64,000 nt of DNA from an uncultured Flavobacteriaceae bacterium (GCA_913065125.1 CAJYAG010000002.1:1-64000); one strand, 5' to 3'; positions 36,035-45,578 are shown, numbered from the stretch's first letter. A program made the numbers and translations. Notes: generated from the letters alone by a model not told the origin.

Positions 36035-37039
36035 TTATTTAATTTCAAATAATTTTTTTAACAAAGCTTCTGTTGGTTTGTTTTGCGGAGTAAATCTGTT
36101 GTTGTTTTCTCCGCCAACATCTTCATGATTATGATACCATTTCCAGATAAATCCGCCAGCAAACCAATCTTCTTTCCAAAACTGATTGTAAATTGCTTGT
36201 GTGGCATTTTTTTGAGCTTCAAAATTCACACTTCCTTCTACTCTATTCGATTCCCAAGGTTTTTTTCCGTTAAAATCGATGCTTCTATAACCAAATTCTG
36301 TAAATAAAATTGGCTTGTTAAATTTTTGTTGAATTTCTTTAATCGATGCCTTATGAGGTTTCCATCCGTTTTCAAAATCTAAAACCGTCGGTGTTTTTTT
36401 ATCACTCAACGGAAAATAAGCATCCACTCCAATAAAATCTATATCATTCCAAAAAGGAACTCTTTTAAACTCGTCCCAATTTGCTGCGTATGTTAATTTA
36501 CCTGTATAAATCTTTTTAATTTTTGCAATTAATTGATTCCAGTATTCAGGTCTTTTCGCTACAAATTTTTCTAATTCAGTTCCGATACATAAAATATCTG
36601 CATTGATTTGCTGAGCAATTTCTGCAAATTCTAAGATGAAATCTTCATACGAATCTTCTAAAATTTTCCAACTCTCTTCTGATTCCATATCAATATAACC
36701 AGTATACAAACCTCTAGAAACCCACAATTGAGGTTTCATCATAATTTTTACATTCCGTTTTTTAAACTCTTTCGCGTAATGTTCTAATCCTTTTCGAGTT
36801 TCACCAAACCATTGTCTTTGTGAATTGTATATAATTTTCGGGTTTTTTAAATCTCTAAAAAAACCAAAAGGCATTAAAGCAACAAAATTTCCATGAATCG
36901 CCACAACTGGTTCAACGTGTTTTGTGTCAATTGCAGCATTTGAAGCAACAAAACTAATTCCGTTTATTTTTTCTTGTTGATGCGGTTTCGCGCAAGATAG
37001 CAGCAATATTAAAAGAAAAATAAAATTCGTGATTTTCAT
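36035..37039 (-). CDS. GH113-like glycoside hydrolase lipoprotein
   Basis: A 334-residue TIM-barrel-like protein with a lipobox LLSC, so the lipid-carrying residue is C16. The two probable catalytic acids are E155 in IGTELEKF and E248 in LFTEFGYRS, placed at the ends of barrel strands. The pattern fits family GH113, whose characterised member is a beta-mannanase; others are uncharacterised. It is anchored on the outer side of a membrane. The sugar target is not known here. Confidence 0.8.
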   Translation of the reverse strand: MKITNFIFLLILLLSCAKPHQQEKINGISFVASNAAIDTKHVEPVVAIHGNFVALMPFGFFRDLKNPKIIYNSQRQWFGETRKGLEHYAKEFKKRNVKIMMKPQLWVSRGLYTGYIDMESEESWKILEDSYEDFILEFAEIAQQINADILCIGTELEKFVAKRPEYWNQLIAKIKKIYTGKLTYAANWDEFKRVPFWNDIDFIGVDAYFPLSDKKTPTVLDFENGWKPHKASIKEIQQKFNKPILFTEFGYRSIDFNGKKPWESNRVEGSVNFEAQKNATQAIYNQFWKEDWFAGGFIWKWYHNHEDVGGENNNRFTPQNKPTEALLKKLFEIK

Positions 37040-37108
37040 TCTTCTAAAGTATGTTTTTTTGATAAAATAAATAGCAAACAGAAATTAAAAATAGTTTACT
37101 TATCTGAA

Positions 37109-37141
37109 TTGATTATAAATTAGAATCTTATATTAAGTTTG
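37109..37141 (+). promoter_or_regulatory. Complete promoter upstream of the FAD oxidoreductase
   Basis: TTG at 37109-37111 and TAAGTTTG at 37134-37141 lie 22 bp apart, within the accepted range. Transcription should begin near 37148, giving a leader of about 32 nt before the ATG at 37180. Confidence 0.65.
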
Positions 37142-37179
37142 TAACTTACAACTCGACAGAATAGCCAACAAAGAAATTT

Positions 37180-38520
37180 ATGGAGCACATTGTTATTATA
37201 GGAAACGGAATTTCTGGCGTAACAGCCGCAAGACATATTAGAAAAAATTCTGACAAAGAAATCACGATTGTTTCTGCAGAAGCCGAGTATTTCTTTTCTA
37301 GAACTGCGTTGATGTATGTGTATATGGGGCATCTAAAATTCGAACATACGCAACCGTACGAATCTTGGTTTTGGAAAAAAAATCGCATCAACCTTAAAAA
37401 AGGATTTGTATCAAAAGTAAATTCTGATGTAAATGAACTTGAATTTTCTAATGGCGAAAAATTAAATTACGACAAACTCATTATTGCAACAGGTTCTAAA
37501 CCCAATAAATTTGGCTGGCCTGGTCAAGATTTAAATGGCGTTTTTGGAATGTATCACAAGCAAGATTTAGAAACTTTAGAAAAATTTGCGCCCGATAATA
37601 AAACGTGTAAACGTGCTGTAATTGTTGGCGGTGGTTTAATCGGAATTGAATTAGCAGAAATGTTACACAGCAGAAATGTTCCGGTTACTTTTTTAGTTAG
37701 AGAACAAAGTTTTTGGGGAAATGTATTGCCAAAAGAAGAATCTGAAATCATCAATAAAGAAATTAGAGACAATCATATTGATTTGCGATTGGGAGTCAAT
37801 TTAAAAGAAATTATTGCTGATGAAAACGGAAATGTAAAATCCGTAATTATTGCAGAAACTAATGAAGAAATTCAATGTACTGTTGTTGGATTAACCGCTG
37901 GAGTTTCTCCAAATGTAGATTTCCTAAAAAATTCTGATATTGAAATTGGTCGTGGTGTAAAAGTAAATCGCTTTTTAGAAACCAATATTAAAAATATTTA
38001 TGCAATTGGTGATTGCGCAGAACAACACGAAGCAATCGGACAAAGAAGACCAATTGAAGCGGTTTGGTACACTGGTAGAATGATGGGAGAAACCGTTGCG
38101 CAAACTATTTGCGGAAATAGAATTGAATACAAACCCGGACATTGGTTTAATTCCGCAAAGTTTTTTGATATCGAATATCAAACCTATGGTTGGGTTTGGG
38201 CAGAACCTAAAAAAAATGAAACTCATTTTTATTGGGAACATAAAAAAGGTAAAAAATGTATTCATATCAATTATGATAAAAATACTGGAGAATTTATTGG
38301 AATTAACACCTTCGGAATAAGAATGCGACACGCCTTTTTTGATAAGATGCTCACAGAAAAAAAATCTGTAAATGATGTCTTAGAACATTTAGCAGATGCT
38401 AATTTTGACCCTGAGTTTTACAAACTACACGAAGCAGAAATTGTAGCAAAATTCAATCAAGAAAACAATACAAACATCCAACTGAAAAAGAAAAGCTGGA
38501 AAAGAATTTTTAGCGCATAA
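37180..38520 (+). CDS. NAD(P)/FAD-dependent oxidoreductase
   Basis: A 446-residue two-dinucleotide-binding protein. FAD site: IIGNGISGVTAARHI (5-19). NAD(P)H site: VIVGGGLIGIELAEML (about 147-162). FAD ribityl contact: IYAIGDCAE. The architecture resembles the reductase part of NirB and rubredoxin reductases. A ~100-residue C-terminal region (from VWYTGRMMGETVAQ) extends it. The Fe-S membrane protein starts 5 bp later, so the two probably form an electron-transfer unit. Confidence 0.9.
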   Translation: MEHIVIIGNGISGVTAARHIRKNSDKEITIVSAEAEYFFSRTALMYVYMGHLKFEHTQPYESWFWKKNRINLKKGFVSKVNSDVNELEFSNGEKLNYDKLIIATGSKPNKFGWPGQDLNGVFGMYHKQDLETLEKFAPDNKTCKRAVIVGGGLIGIELAEMLHSRNVPVTFLVREQSFWGNVLPKEESEIINKEIRDNHIDLRLGVNLKEIIADENGNVKSVIIAETNEEIQCTVVGLTAGVSPNVDFLKNSDIEIGRGVKVNRFLETNIKNIYAIGDCAEQHEAIGQRRPIEAVWYTGRMMGETVAQTICGNRIEYKPGHWFNSAKFFDIEYQTYGWVWAEPKKNETHFYWEHKKGKKCIHINYDKNTGEFIGINTFGIRMRHAFFDKMLTEKKSVNDVLEHLADANFDPEFYKLHEAEIVAKFNQENNTNIQLKKKSWKRIFSA

Positions 38521-38525
38521 TAGTT

Positions 38526-40148
38526 ATGAAAATAATAAAACATACAGGATTCGTCTTTTTTTTAATCGGGTTGGCAATTTTTACTGGAACTATTTTTACA
38601 GGTTCTTTTCAATTAAATTCTGATCAATTAGATACTTTTATCAAAGAGAAGAACTTTAAAAATGAACTGATAAAAGACGAACTACAAAAGGCAATTGTCA
38701 CTTCAGAAGATTTAAACATCTTTGAATTTTCTAGTCGTGTTAGAAATGCATTTAAAGTTTCAAACGATCATTATGATGCATTAATTGCAAAATACGATTC
38801 AGAAAAAAATTGGGATAAAAAAGGAGAACAATATCAATATAAAATTTACGGAAAACCACATACGCTAAGTTTTGAATTGGCAAAAATTGCTGGCAATGGT
38901 TTTGTAAAAGAAAATGCGGTTTTATTTTGGTGGCTTACTTTTGGTTTGGCAATTTTTGGTGCACTTCTTTTTATATTACCAAACGCTATTTTATTAGGAA
39001 AAGCCGGAATTAAAAACAACGGAATTTATTTAGAATCGAGTACAAATCGTGGTTGGATTGCTTGGTTGGTACTTGTCTATTTGGTTTCATTTTATTTGGT
39101 GTTGTATTTTGTGCCAGATTATATTGTAAACTGGACATTCATTTTTGATCCGCTTAGTAAATTTTTTAATGGCGGTTTAGCTTCACAATGGTTTGTGTAC
39201 GGTTTTTTATATTCTGTAATTATGTTGGTGATGGCAACAAGAATGTACATCAAATACAGACACAATAAATATCAAATTATTAGAACAACTTCTGTCTTAT
39301 TTTTTCAAATTGTCTTTGCTTTTTTAATTCCAGAAATTATGACCAGCTTAAATATGCCTGGTTATGATTTTAAAAATGCTTTCCCTTTGGATTATGATTT
39401 TTTCTTTGAATGGAATTTAGGAACTTTAAAAAGTAGCGGATCCACCGGACTTTTTATTTTAGTTTGGGGAATTGTACTAACCTTAGTTATAGTTCCTGTA
39501 ATGGTGTATTTCTTCGGTAAACGTTGGTATTGTTCTTGGGTTTGTGGTTGTGGCGGATTGGCAGAAACATTGGGCGATCCGTACAGACAACATTCTAGTA
39601 AAACGTTAAAATCATGGAAATTAGAACGCTGGATCATTCATTCAGTGTTAGTTTTTTCTTTAGTGATGACCGCTGTAACATTGTATTGTTACTTTACAGG
39701 ATCACAATCCTTTTTAGGAATCAATTCGCAATGGATAAAAGATTCGTATAGTTTCTTAATTGGTGCTTGGTTTGCTGGCGTTATCGGAACTGGATTTTAT
39801 CCCATTTTTGGAAACCGAGTTTGGTGTCGTTTTGGTTGTCCGTTAGCCGCATATTTAGGATTTGTACAACGTTTTAAATCACGTTTTAGAATTACTACAA
39901 ATGGCGGACAATGTATTTCTTGCGGAAATTGTTCTACGTATTGTGAGCAAGGAATTGACGTGAGAGCCTACGCGCAGAAAGGAGAAAACATTGTGCGTTC
40001 TAGTTGTGTGGGTTGCGGAATTTGTTCTGCTGTTTGTCCACGTGGCGTTTTAAAATTAGAAAACGGACCAGAAGATGGACGTATCAATCCGACAGAAATT
40101 TTATTAGGAAATGATGTTGATTTAATGAAGTTGATTAACGATAAATAA
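38526..40148 (+). CDS. Membrane polyferredoxin (4Fe-4S, NapH/CcoG-like)
   Basis: A 540-residue protein with an N-terminal membrane segment, a periplasmic or loop region to about 130, several membrane helices, and two C-terminal 4Fe-4S motifs (CISCGNCSTYCEQ and CVGCGICSAVCPRG). Additional paired Cys motifs, CSWVCGCGG and CRFGCPLAAYLG, lie at membrane edges as in NapH. It could pass electrons between the FAD protein before it and a membrane or periplasmic partner. The partner is not visible. Confidence 0.88.
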   Translation: MKIIKHTGFVFFLIGLAIFTGTIFTGSFQLNSDQLDTFIKEKNFKNELIKDELQKAIVTSEDLNIFEFSSRVRNAFKVSNDHYDALIAKYDSEKNWDKKGEQYQYKIYGKPHTLSFELAKIAGNGFVKENAVLFWWLTFGLAIFGALLFILPNAILLGKAGIKNNGIYLESSTNRGWIAWLVLVYLVSFYLVLYFVPDYIVNWTFIFDPLSKFFNGGLASQWFVYGFLYSVIMLVMATRMYIKYRHNKYQIIRTTSVLFFQIVFAFLIPEIMTSLNMPGYDFKNAFPLDYDFFFEWNLGTLKSSGSTGLFILVWGIVLTLVIVPVMVYFFGKRWYCSWVCGCGGLAETLGDPYRQHSSKTLKSWKLERWIIHSVLVFSLVMTAVTLYCYFTGSQSFLGINSQWIKDSYSFLIGAWFAGVIGTGFYPIFGNRVWCRFGCPLAAYLGFVQRFKSRFRITTNGGQCISCGNCSTYCEQGIDVRAYAQKGENIVRSSCVGCGICSAVCPRGVLKLENGPEDGRINPTEILLGNDVDLMKLINDK

Positions 40149-40162
40149 TAAAGAAACAATCG

Positions 40163-40170
40163 TATTTTTG
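40163..40170 (+). promoter_or_regulatory. -7 promoter element for the glycosyltransferase operon
   Basis: TATTTTTG matches TAnnTTTG perfectly and ends 20 bp before the ATG at 40191. No clear -33 TTG. Confidence 0.6.
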
Positions 40171-40190
40171 CCGAAACTTAAAAATTTTTA

Positions 40191-40895
40191 ATGCCAATTA
40201 TAAAAGTCATCATTCCCGCTTATAACGAGCAAGATTCTATTGCAAATGTCATTCATGATATTCCATCAATTGTTGATGAAATTATTGTGGTTAGCAACAA
40301 TTCTACAGATAAAACTGAAGAAAATGCTAAAAATGCTGGAGCGACGGTTATACAAGAATCTAGAAAAGGATATGGTTTTGCCTGTTTAAAAGGAATGGAT
40401 TATATCGCTTCGACTTCGCTCAGCGACCCAAATAAAAAGCCAGAAATCATTGTTTTTTTAGATGGCGATTATTCTGATTATCCAGAACAATTAACAGAAA
40501 TTATTGCTCCAATTATCAATGATAACATCGATTTTGTAATTGGCGCAAGAGTAAAACGACTACGAGAAACAGGTTCTATGACACCGCAACAAGTCTTCGG
40601 GAATTGGTTAGCAACCTTTTTAATGAACCTTTTTTTTGGAGCAAAATTTACAGATTTAGGTCCGTTTAGAGCCATTAAATATGACAAATTAGTAGCGTTA
40701 AACATGGAAGATAAGACTTACGGCTGGACGGTTGAAATGCAATTAAAAGCATTGAAACAAAAACTGACTTACGTAGAAATTCCGATGAAATACAGAAACA
40801 GAATTGGCGTTTCTAAAGTTTCTGGAACTGTAAAAGGAAGTGTGATGGCGGGAATTAAAATATTAGGTTGGATTTTTAAATATAGTTTTAAATGA
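40191..40895 (+). CDS. Family 2 glycosyltransferase (polyprenyl-phosphate sugar type)
   Basis: A 234-residue GT-A fold protein. The N-terminal VIIPAYNEQDSI and the metal-binding VFLDGDYSDYPE are clear. DLGPFRAIKYD and the C-terminal basic region fit polyprenyl-phosphate-sugar synthases, though it has no strong membrane helix. A decayed dispersed-repeat sequence appears as the extra residues STSLSDPNK just before the KPEIIVFLDGD strand. It overlaps the next gene by 4 bp (ATGA). Confidence 0.88.
   Translation: MPIIKVIIPAYNEQDSIANVIHDIPSIVDEIIVVSNNSTDKTEENAKNAGATVIQESRKGYGFACLKGMDYIASTSLSDPNKKPEIIVFLDGDYSDYPEQLTEIIAPIINDNIDFVIGARVKRLRETGSMTPQQVFGNWLATFLMNLFFGAKFTDLGPFRAIKYDKLVALNMEDKTYGWTVEMQLKALKQKLTYVEIPMKYRNRIGVSKVSGTVKGSVMAGIKILGWIFKYSFK
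40407..40428. repeat. Decayed dispersed palindrome inside glycosyltransferase gene
   Basis: GCTTCGACTTCGCTCAGCGACC resembles the CTCGACTCCGCTCGAG arm with several substitutions. It is in frame and encodes ASTSLSD in a loop before a conserved strand. Confidence 0.55.
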
Positions 40896-42385
40896 TTGTT
40901 GTTGCGTATATCATTATAGCGATTTATACGATTGCTTTGGTGCTCATTTTTATGTATGCCATTGCACAACTCAACTTGCTTTTCAATTATTTAAAAGCGC
41001 AAAATAAAGAAGACATTGCTGAGCAATTTGATTTTTCTAATTCTGATGAAATTCCGTTTGTAACCATTCAACTTCCTGTGTATAATGAGTTGTATGTAAT
41101 GGAACGTTTGTTAACCAATATTGTAAAATTAAAGTACCCAAAAGAGAAGTTAGAAATTCAAGTGTTGGATGATTCTACAGATGAATCTGTTATTTTTACA
41201 TCGAAGCAAATAGAAGAACTTCAACAATCGGGAATCAACATTAAACACATCCAAAGAACCAACAGAAAAGGATTCAAAGCTGGAGCATTAAAAGAAGGTT
41301 TAAAAACTGCAAAAGGTCAATTCATTGCCATTTTTGATGCAGATTTTTTACCAAAAGAAAATTGGTTACTAGAAACCATTCCGTATTTCAAAAACTCAAA
41401 AATTGGAGTTGTACAAACACGTTGGGGTCATATCAACAGAAATTATTCTACACTTACACGAATTCAAGCTTTTGCGTTGGATGCACATTTTACGCTAGAA
41501 CAAGTTGGTAGAAATAGTAAAAATCACTTCATCAACTTTAACGGAACTGCTGGTGTTTGGCGAAAAGAATGTATTTACGACGCTGGAAATTGGGAAGGCG
41601 ATACGTTAACCGAAGATTTAGATTTAAGCTATAGAGCGCAACTAAAAAACTGGAAATTCAAATATTTAGAACACGTAGAAACTCCGGCTGAATTGCCTGT
41701 TGTTATTAGCGCAGCAAGATCGCAACAATTTAGGTGGAACAAAGGCGGCGCAGAAAATTTTCAAAAAATGGCAAAACGCGTTTTGTCTAATAAAAAAGCA
41801 ACTTTTAAAACTAAAATTCACGGAATTTTACATTTATTAAACAGCACCATGTTTTTAAACGTATTCATTGTTGCGGTTTTAAGCGTGCCCATGTTGTATA
41901 TTAAAAATGAATACACACATTTAAAAAACTATTTTTATTTGATGAGTTTCTTTGTGATAAGTTCTTTCATCTTTTTTGTTTGTTATTGGTTTATGTTTAA
42001 AAATATTTATGGTGGTGGAATTAAAAACTTCTTAAAATATCTTGTTACATTTTTTACATTTTTTTCAATTGCAATGGGGTTTTCTTTACACAATTCAATA
42101 GCCGTTTTAGAAGGTCATCTAGGCAAGAAAAGTGATTTTATTAGAACACCTAAATTCAATATTAATTCATTAAAAGACAGTTGGAAAAACAACAAATACA
42201 TTTCTAAAAAAGTTTCTGTTCATGTAATTCTTGAGGGGTTGTTAGCCTTGTATTTTGCATTTGGAATGTACAGCGCTTTTGTAGTTGGAAATCAAGGCGG
42301 CGATTTTGGTTTGTTCCCTTTTCATTTGATGTTATTTTTAGGGTTTGGTTACGTGTTTTTTAAATCTATTTTTTCTAAAGCATAA
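40892..42385 (+). CDS. Membrane family 2 glycosyltransferase (cellulose synthase-like)
   Basis: A processive-type GT2 of 497 residues. One N-terminal membrane helix is followed by the catalytic domain with DDSTDES, the DAD motif FDADFLP, EDLDLSYRA and the QFRWNKGG (QxxRW) motif. Four or so C-terminal helices follow. It resembles CslA/ceramide glucosyltransferase-like enzymes and would use a nucleotide sugar at the cytoplasmic face, perhaps on a lipid acceptor. It overlaps both neighbours by 4 and 1 bp, so the three genes are translationally coupled. Confidence 0.9.
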   Translation: MIVVAYIIIAIYTIALVLIFMYAIAQLNLLFNYLKAQNKEDIAEQFDFSNSDEIPFVTIQLPVYNELYVMERLLTNIVKLKYPKEKLEIQVLDDSTDESVIFTSKQIEELQQSGINIKHIQRTNRKGFKAGALKEGLKTAKGQFIAIFDADFLPKENWLLETIPYFKNSKIGVVQTRWGHINRNYSTLTRIQAFALDAHFTLEQVGRNSKNHFINFNGTAGVWRKECIYDAGNWEGDTLTEDLDLSYRAQLKNWKFKYLEHVETPAELPVVISAARSQQFRWNKGGAENFQKMAKRVLSNKKATFKTKIHGILHLLNSTMFLNVFIVAVLSVPMLYIKNEYTHLKNYFYLMSFFVISSFIFFVCYWFMFKNIYGGGIKNFLKYLVTFFTFFSIAMGFSLHNSIAVLEGHLGKKSDFIRTPKFNINSLKDSWKNNKYISKKVSVHVILEGLLALYFAFGMYSAFVVGNQGGDFGLFPFHLMLFLGFGYVFFKSIFSKA

Positions 42386-43815
42386 TGGTTTATAGCAGAA
42401 AAAATACAGGGTTGATCATTGCAGTAACTCTTACAATTATCCTCTATTTTTTATTTGCATTTTATGTAGAAAGGTCACAATTTTCAATGGTGCTTTTTTT
42501 ATATGTTTCAATTTTTGCATCATCATTTTACATTTTAAAAAAAGGAAAAGAGAACACGAAGTTATTAACCAGTTTATCCATTTTATTTCGGTTGATTTTC
42601 TTGTTTTCAATTCCCAATTTGTCACAAGATTTTTACCGTTTTATTTGGGACGGAAGAATGCTATTTGAAGGATTGAATCCGTATTTGTATTTACCAGAAA
42701 CTTTTATCAACCAACACGAATTCCCAGTAAATCAAGCGACAGAACTGTATGCCGGAATGGGATCTTTAAACGGAAGTAATTACACCAATTATCCACCGTT
42801 AAATCAATTGAATTTTTACATCGCGGCACTTTTTGCTGGCAACAATATTTTAGGTGCCGTAATTGTGTTTAGACTTCAACTAATTTTAGCGGATATTGGA
42901 ATTATGTATTTTGGAAAAAAGATTTTAGAAAAACTGAAATTGCCAATTCACAATATCTTTTTATACACTTTAAATCCGTTTATAATTATTGAACTGACAG
43001 GGAACATCCATTTTGAACCTGTACTATTGTTCTTTTTAATTTGGAGTTTGTATTTGCTTTTTAATCACAAATGGATTTGGGCTGCAGTATTATTAGCGTG
43101 TTCTATTTCTGTGAAGTTAATTCCGTTGTTGTTTTTACCGTTGTTTTATCAATGGTTTGTGAACAGATCTCTCGACTCCGCTCGAGATGACAAAACAATG
43201 TCCGTTCGAGCGGAATCGAGAATAAAAGGGTTTTTGAAATTGATGTTATTTTATGTCATTATCATTTCAACTTCTCTCCTATTTTTCTTGCCTTTTTACA
43301 ATTCAGAATTGATTGATAATTATTTTAATTCTGTTGGATTATGGTTCAGAAGTTTCGAATTCAATGCAAGTTTCTATTATGTTTTTAGAGAAATTGGATA
43401 TTTGTTTAGAGGTTATAATGAAATTGCAGTTATTGGAAAAATCATTCCGCTTTTAACAATTGTCTTTTTAGGGTTTATTACTTTTTTTAGAAAAAATAAA
43501 AGTCCGAAAGAGCTCATTACTGGGTTGTTATTCGGATTGTCTTTTTATTACTTTACCACAACAACCATGCATCCGTGGTATTTAGCAACTTTAGTATTGC
43601 TATCTGTTTTCACCAAATATCGGTTTCCAATTGTTTGGAGTTTGGTAATTATACTAAGTTACCAAGCCTATGCAAATCTTCCTTGGAAAGAAAATTTGTG
43701 GTTCGTTGGATTAGAATACGCAATCGTTTATGGGTATTTAATTTGGGAATTGTTTTTTAAAAATCATCATAAGAAACAGTACTTTGACGCTCACGATTCA
43801 CATGCAGTTTCGTAA
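42385..43815 (+). CDS. Polytopic mannosyltransferase-like glycosyltransferase (GT-C) with repeat insert
   Basis: A 476-residue membrane protein with about ten hydrophobic segments. FIWDGRMLFEGLNPYLY and NYPPLNQLNFY in the first loops fit GT-C enzymes such as the DUF2029/GT87 group, which use lipid-linked sugars. Residues around 260-282 (SLDSARDDK to AESRIKG) are encoded by an inserted dispersed palindrome and break a membrane region. The C-terminus overlaps the convergent nitrilase by 59 bp. Coupled to the preceding glycosyltransferase. Confidence 0.8.
   Translation: MVYSRKNTGLIIAVTLTIILYFLFAFYVERSQFSMVLFLYVSIFASSFYILKKGKENTKLLTSLSILFRLIFLFSIPNLSQDFYRFIWDGRMLFEGLNPYLYLPETFINQHEFPVNQATELYAGMGSLNGSNYTNYPPLNQLNFYIAALFAGNNILGAVIVFRLQLILADIGIMYFGKKILEKLKLPIHNIFLYTLNPFIIIELTGNIHFEPVLLFFLIWSLYLLFNHKWIWAAVLLACSISVKLIPLLFLPLFYQWFVNRSLDSARDDKTMSVRAESRIKGFLKLMLFYVIIISTSLLFFLPFYNSELIDNYFNSVGLWFRSFEFNASFYYVFREIGYLFRGYNEIAVIGKIIPLLTIVFLGFITFFRKNKSPKELITGLLFGLSFYYFTTTTMHPWYLATLVLLSVFTKYRFPIVWSLVIILSYQAYANLPWKENLWFVGLEYAIVYGYLIWELFFKNHHKKQYFDAHDSHAVS
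43167..43223. repeat. Dispersed palindrome inserted in frame in a mannosyltransferase-like gene
   Basis: TCTCGACTCCGCTCGA (43169-43184) and TCGAGCGGAATCGAGA (43206-43221) are near-exact complements (one mismatch) about 21 bp apart. The block is open in frame and encodes a charged insert between hydrophobic segments. Confidence 0.85.
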
Positions 43816-44713
43816 CATCTGGACGCGAATAATGCCCAACAACATCAAAATTTTGACGTTCTTCTAACACACGATTAAAATCTAATGTTTCAATGATCAA
43901 ACCTTCTTTATTAATTACTGGTTCTACCAACCATTCTCCGTTTGGAGAAGCAATACAAGAACCTCCGTTTGCTAAAATTTCTGGCGCATCTTTTATGATC
44001 TTATCAAAATGTGGCGTTTCTTTTGGAAAATCTGATTTTGCCATCAAACTAGAAACTGAAATTACAAAAGAACGCGATTCTCTTGCGATAAATCGTGTAA
44101 TATCTTTGGTATTATGATCACTTCCTGGCCAAACTGCAATGTGTAAATTTTCTCCCAAACCGTATAAAGCAGTTCTTGGCAATGGCATCCAATTTTCCCA
44201 ACAATTCAATCCGCCAACAGTAAATTCTTTTAATGGATGTACTTGCAAACCATTTCCGTCTCCAGGCGCCCACGTTAAACGTTCATCAAAAGTTGGTTGT
44301 AGTTTTCTATGAACAGATTTTATTTCTCCTTCTTGATTGATATACACCAAACTTGCATAAATACTATGTCCGCCTCTATTTTCTGCACGTTCCATAATCC
44401 CTAGATAAATAGAAATCTGATGTTTTTTTGCCAATTCACAAATCGAATTTAATTCGCCTTTTTCAATCGTGATAGAATTACGAACATAATGAGCGTGAAT
44501 TTCTTTTTGAATTTTCGAATCCCATTCTGCACCGTTTGTCAACGCAATCCAAAATGGATAACCAGGCAATAATGCTTCTCCAAAAACAATCAACTCACAA
44601 TTTTCTTTTGCAGCATCAATAATTGATTTTTCAATCTTTTGAAGTGTTTTTTCTTTGTTCAACCAAACGGGTGAAATTTGTGCTAATGCGACTTTTAGGA
44701 TGTTATTTTTCAT
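43757..44713 (-). CDS. Nitrilase (carbon-nitrogen hydrolase)
   Basis: A 318-residue nitrilase-superfamily enzyme. The catalytic triad is E46 (FGEALLPGYPF), K137 (HRKLQPTFDE) and C171 (GGLNCWENWMP). The CWE context and the length fit true nitrilases more than amidases. It would turn nitriles into acids and ammonia in the cytoplasm. The natural substrate cannot be read. Its 3' end overlaps the mannosyltransferase-like gene tail to tail. Confidence 0.92.
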   Translation of the reverse strand: MKNNILKVALAQISPVWLNKEKTLQKIEKSIIDAAKENCELIVFGEALLPGYPFWIALTNGAEWDSKIQKEIHAHYVRNSITIEKGELNSICELAKKHQISIYLGIMERAENRGGHSIYASLVYINQEGEIKSVHRKLQPTFDERLTWAPGDGNGLQVHPLKEFTVGGLNCWENWMPLPRTALYGLGENLHIAVWPGSDHNTKDITRFIARESRSFVISVSSLMAKSDFPKETPHFDKIIKDAPEILANGGSCIASPNGEWLVEPVINKEGLIIETLDFNRVLEERQNFDVVGHYSRPDVTKLHVNRERQSTVSYDDF

Positions 44714-44786
44714 TTTTCAGTTACAAAGTTAAAAGAGTAACAAAGTCACAAAGTTGAGCAATTGTTACATTAAAAAATTAATTCAT
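44714..44786. other. Spacer with ACAAAGT words
   Basis: The 73-bp spacer between the nitrilase and DUF2797 genes carries three ACAAAGT words (CAGTTACAAAGTT, TAACAAAGTC, CACAAAGTTG). I see no promoter or hairpin there. Confidence 0.4.
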
Positions 44787-45578
44787 TTACACATTAATAC
44801 TTACCACCAAACCTTCATTTGCTCTTACATTAAAAACAGTTTCGTCTTCAAAAATTAAATACTGTCCTTTTATGCCCACTAACGTTCCGGTATAAGAATG
44901 TTGTTTTACCAAGTTCAAACTTTTTGGTTTTAGTGGATATTTATCCACCGGAAAATTTAGATTGGTTTCGGTGTTATTTTCTATAAAATATGCTGCGGCT
45001 TCTTCCGGAATGTATTGGGCTAATTTATTTCTCCATTCTACTAAATTTTCATCTTCAATATCATTCTTCAACATCTTGCGCCAATTGGTTTTATCGGCAA
45101 CATGTTCTTTTAAAGCAACTTCTGTAATTCCGGCTAAATATCGATTCGGCACTTCTACAATTTCAATTGCTTCGTGCGCTCCTTGATCTATCCAACGTGT
45201 CGGAACTTGTTGTTTTCTAGTAACACCAACTTTTACATTGCTAGAATTTGCCAAATACACAATATGTGGTTTTAATTGCACTTGTTTTTCGTATTCTAAA
45301 TCTCGGTCTTCAATACCTAAATGTGCGGTGCTTAATTCGGGTCTCATTATCCAATCGCCAGCAGTTGGAGTATCAAAAAAACAACTTTTACAAAATCCTT
45401 GTCGGTAAATTTCTTTGTTTAAATGACAATTTAAGCATTCGTATTTTACAAAAATCATTGTAATGGTTTTACCCAATAACTGATTCATATTTAAAAAGTC
45501 ATCACCCAATTCTAAATAATATTGAATGATCTCTAAATTTTCGGTTGGCATTTTTTTTAAGACTCCTTGATATTGCAT
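44787..45578 (-). CDS. DUF2797 protein with zinc-finger-like cysteines
   Basis: A 263-residue DUF2797 protein. CLNCHLNKEIYRQGFCKSCF forms a four-Cys, probably zinc-binding, knuckle near residue 48. The following VYLANSSNVKVGVTRKQQ and RWIDQGA resemble the first strands of GIY-YIG folds, but no nuclease activity can be claimed. I chose the ATG at 45578: the upstream TTG at 45623 would precede the predicted transcription start. Function unknown. Confidence 0.82.
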   Translation of the reverse strand: MQYQGVLKKMPTENLEIIQYYLELGDDFLNMNQLLGKTITMIFVKYECLNCHLNKEIYRQGFCKSCFFDTPTAGDWIMRPELSTAHLGIEDRDLEYEKQVQLKPHIVYLANSSNVKVGVTRKQQVPTRWIDQGAHEAIEIVEVPNRYLAGITEVALKEHVADKTNWRKMLKNDIEDENLVEWRNKLAQYIPEEAAAYFIENNTETNLNFPVDKYPLKPKSLNLVKQHSYTGTLVGIKGQYLIFEDETVFNVRANEGLVVSINV

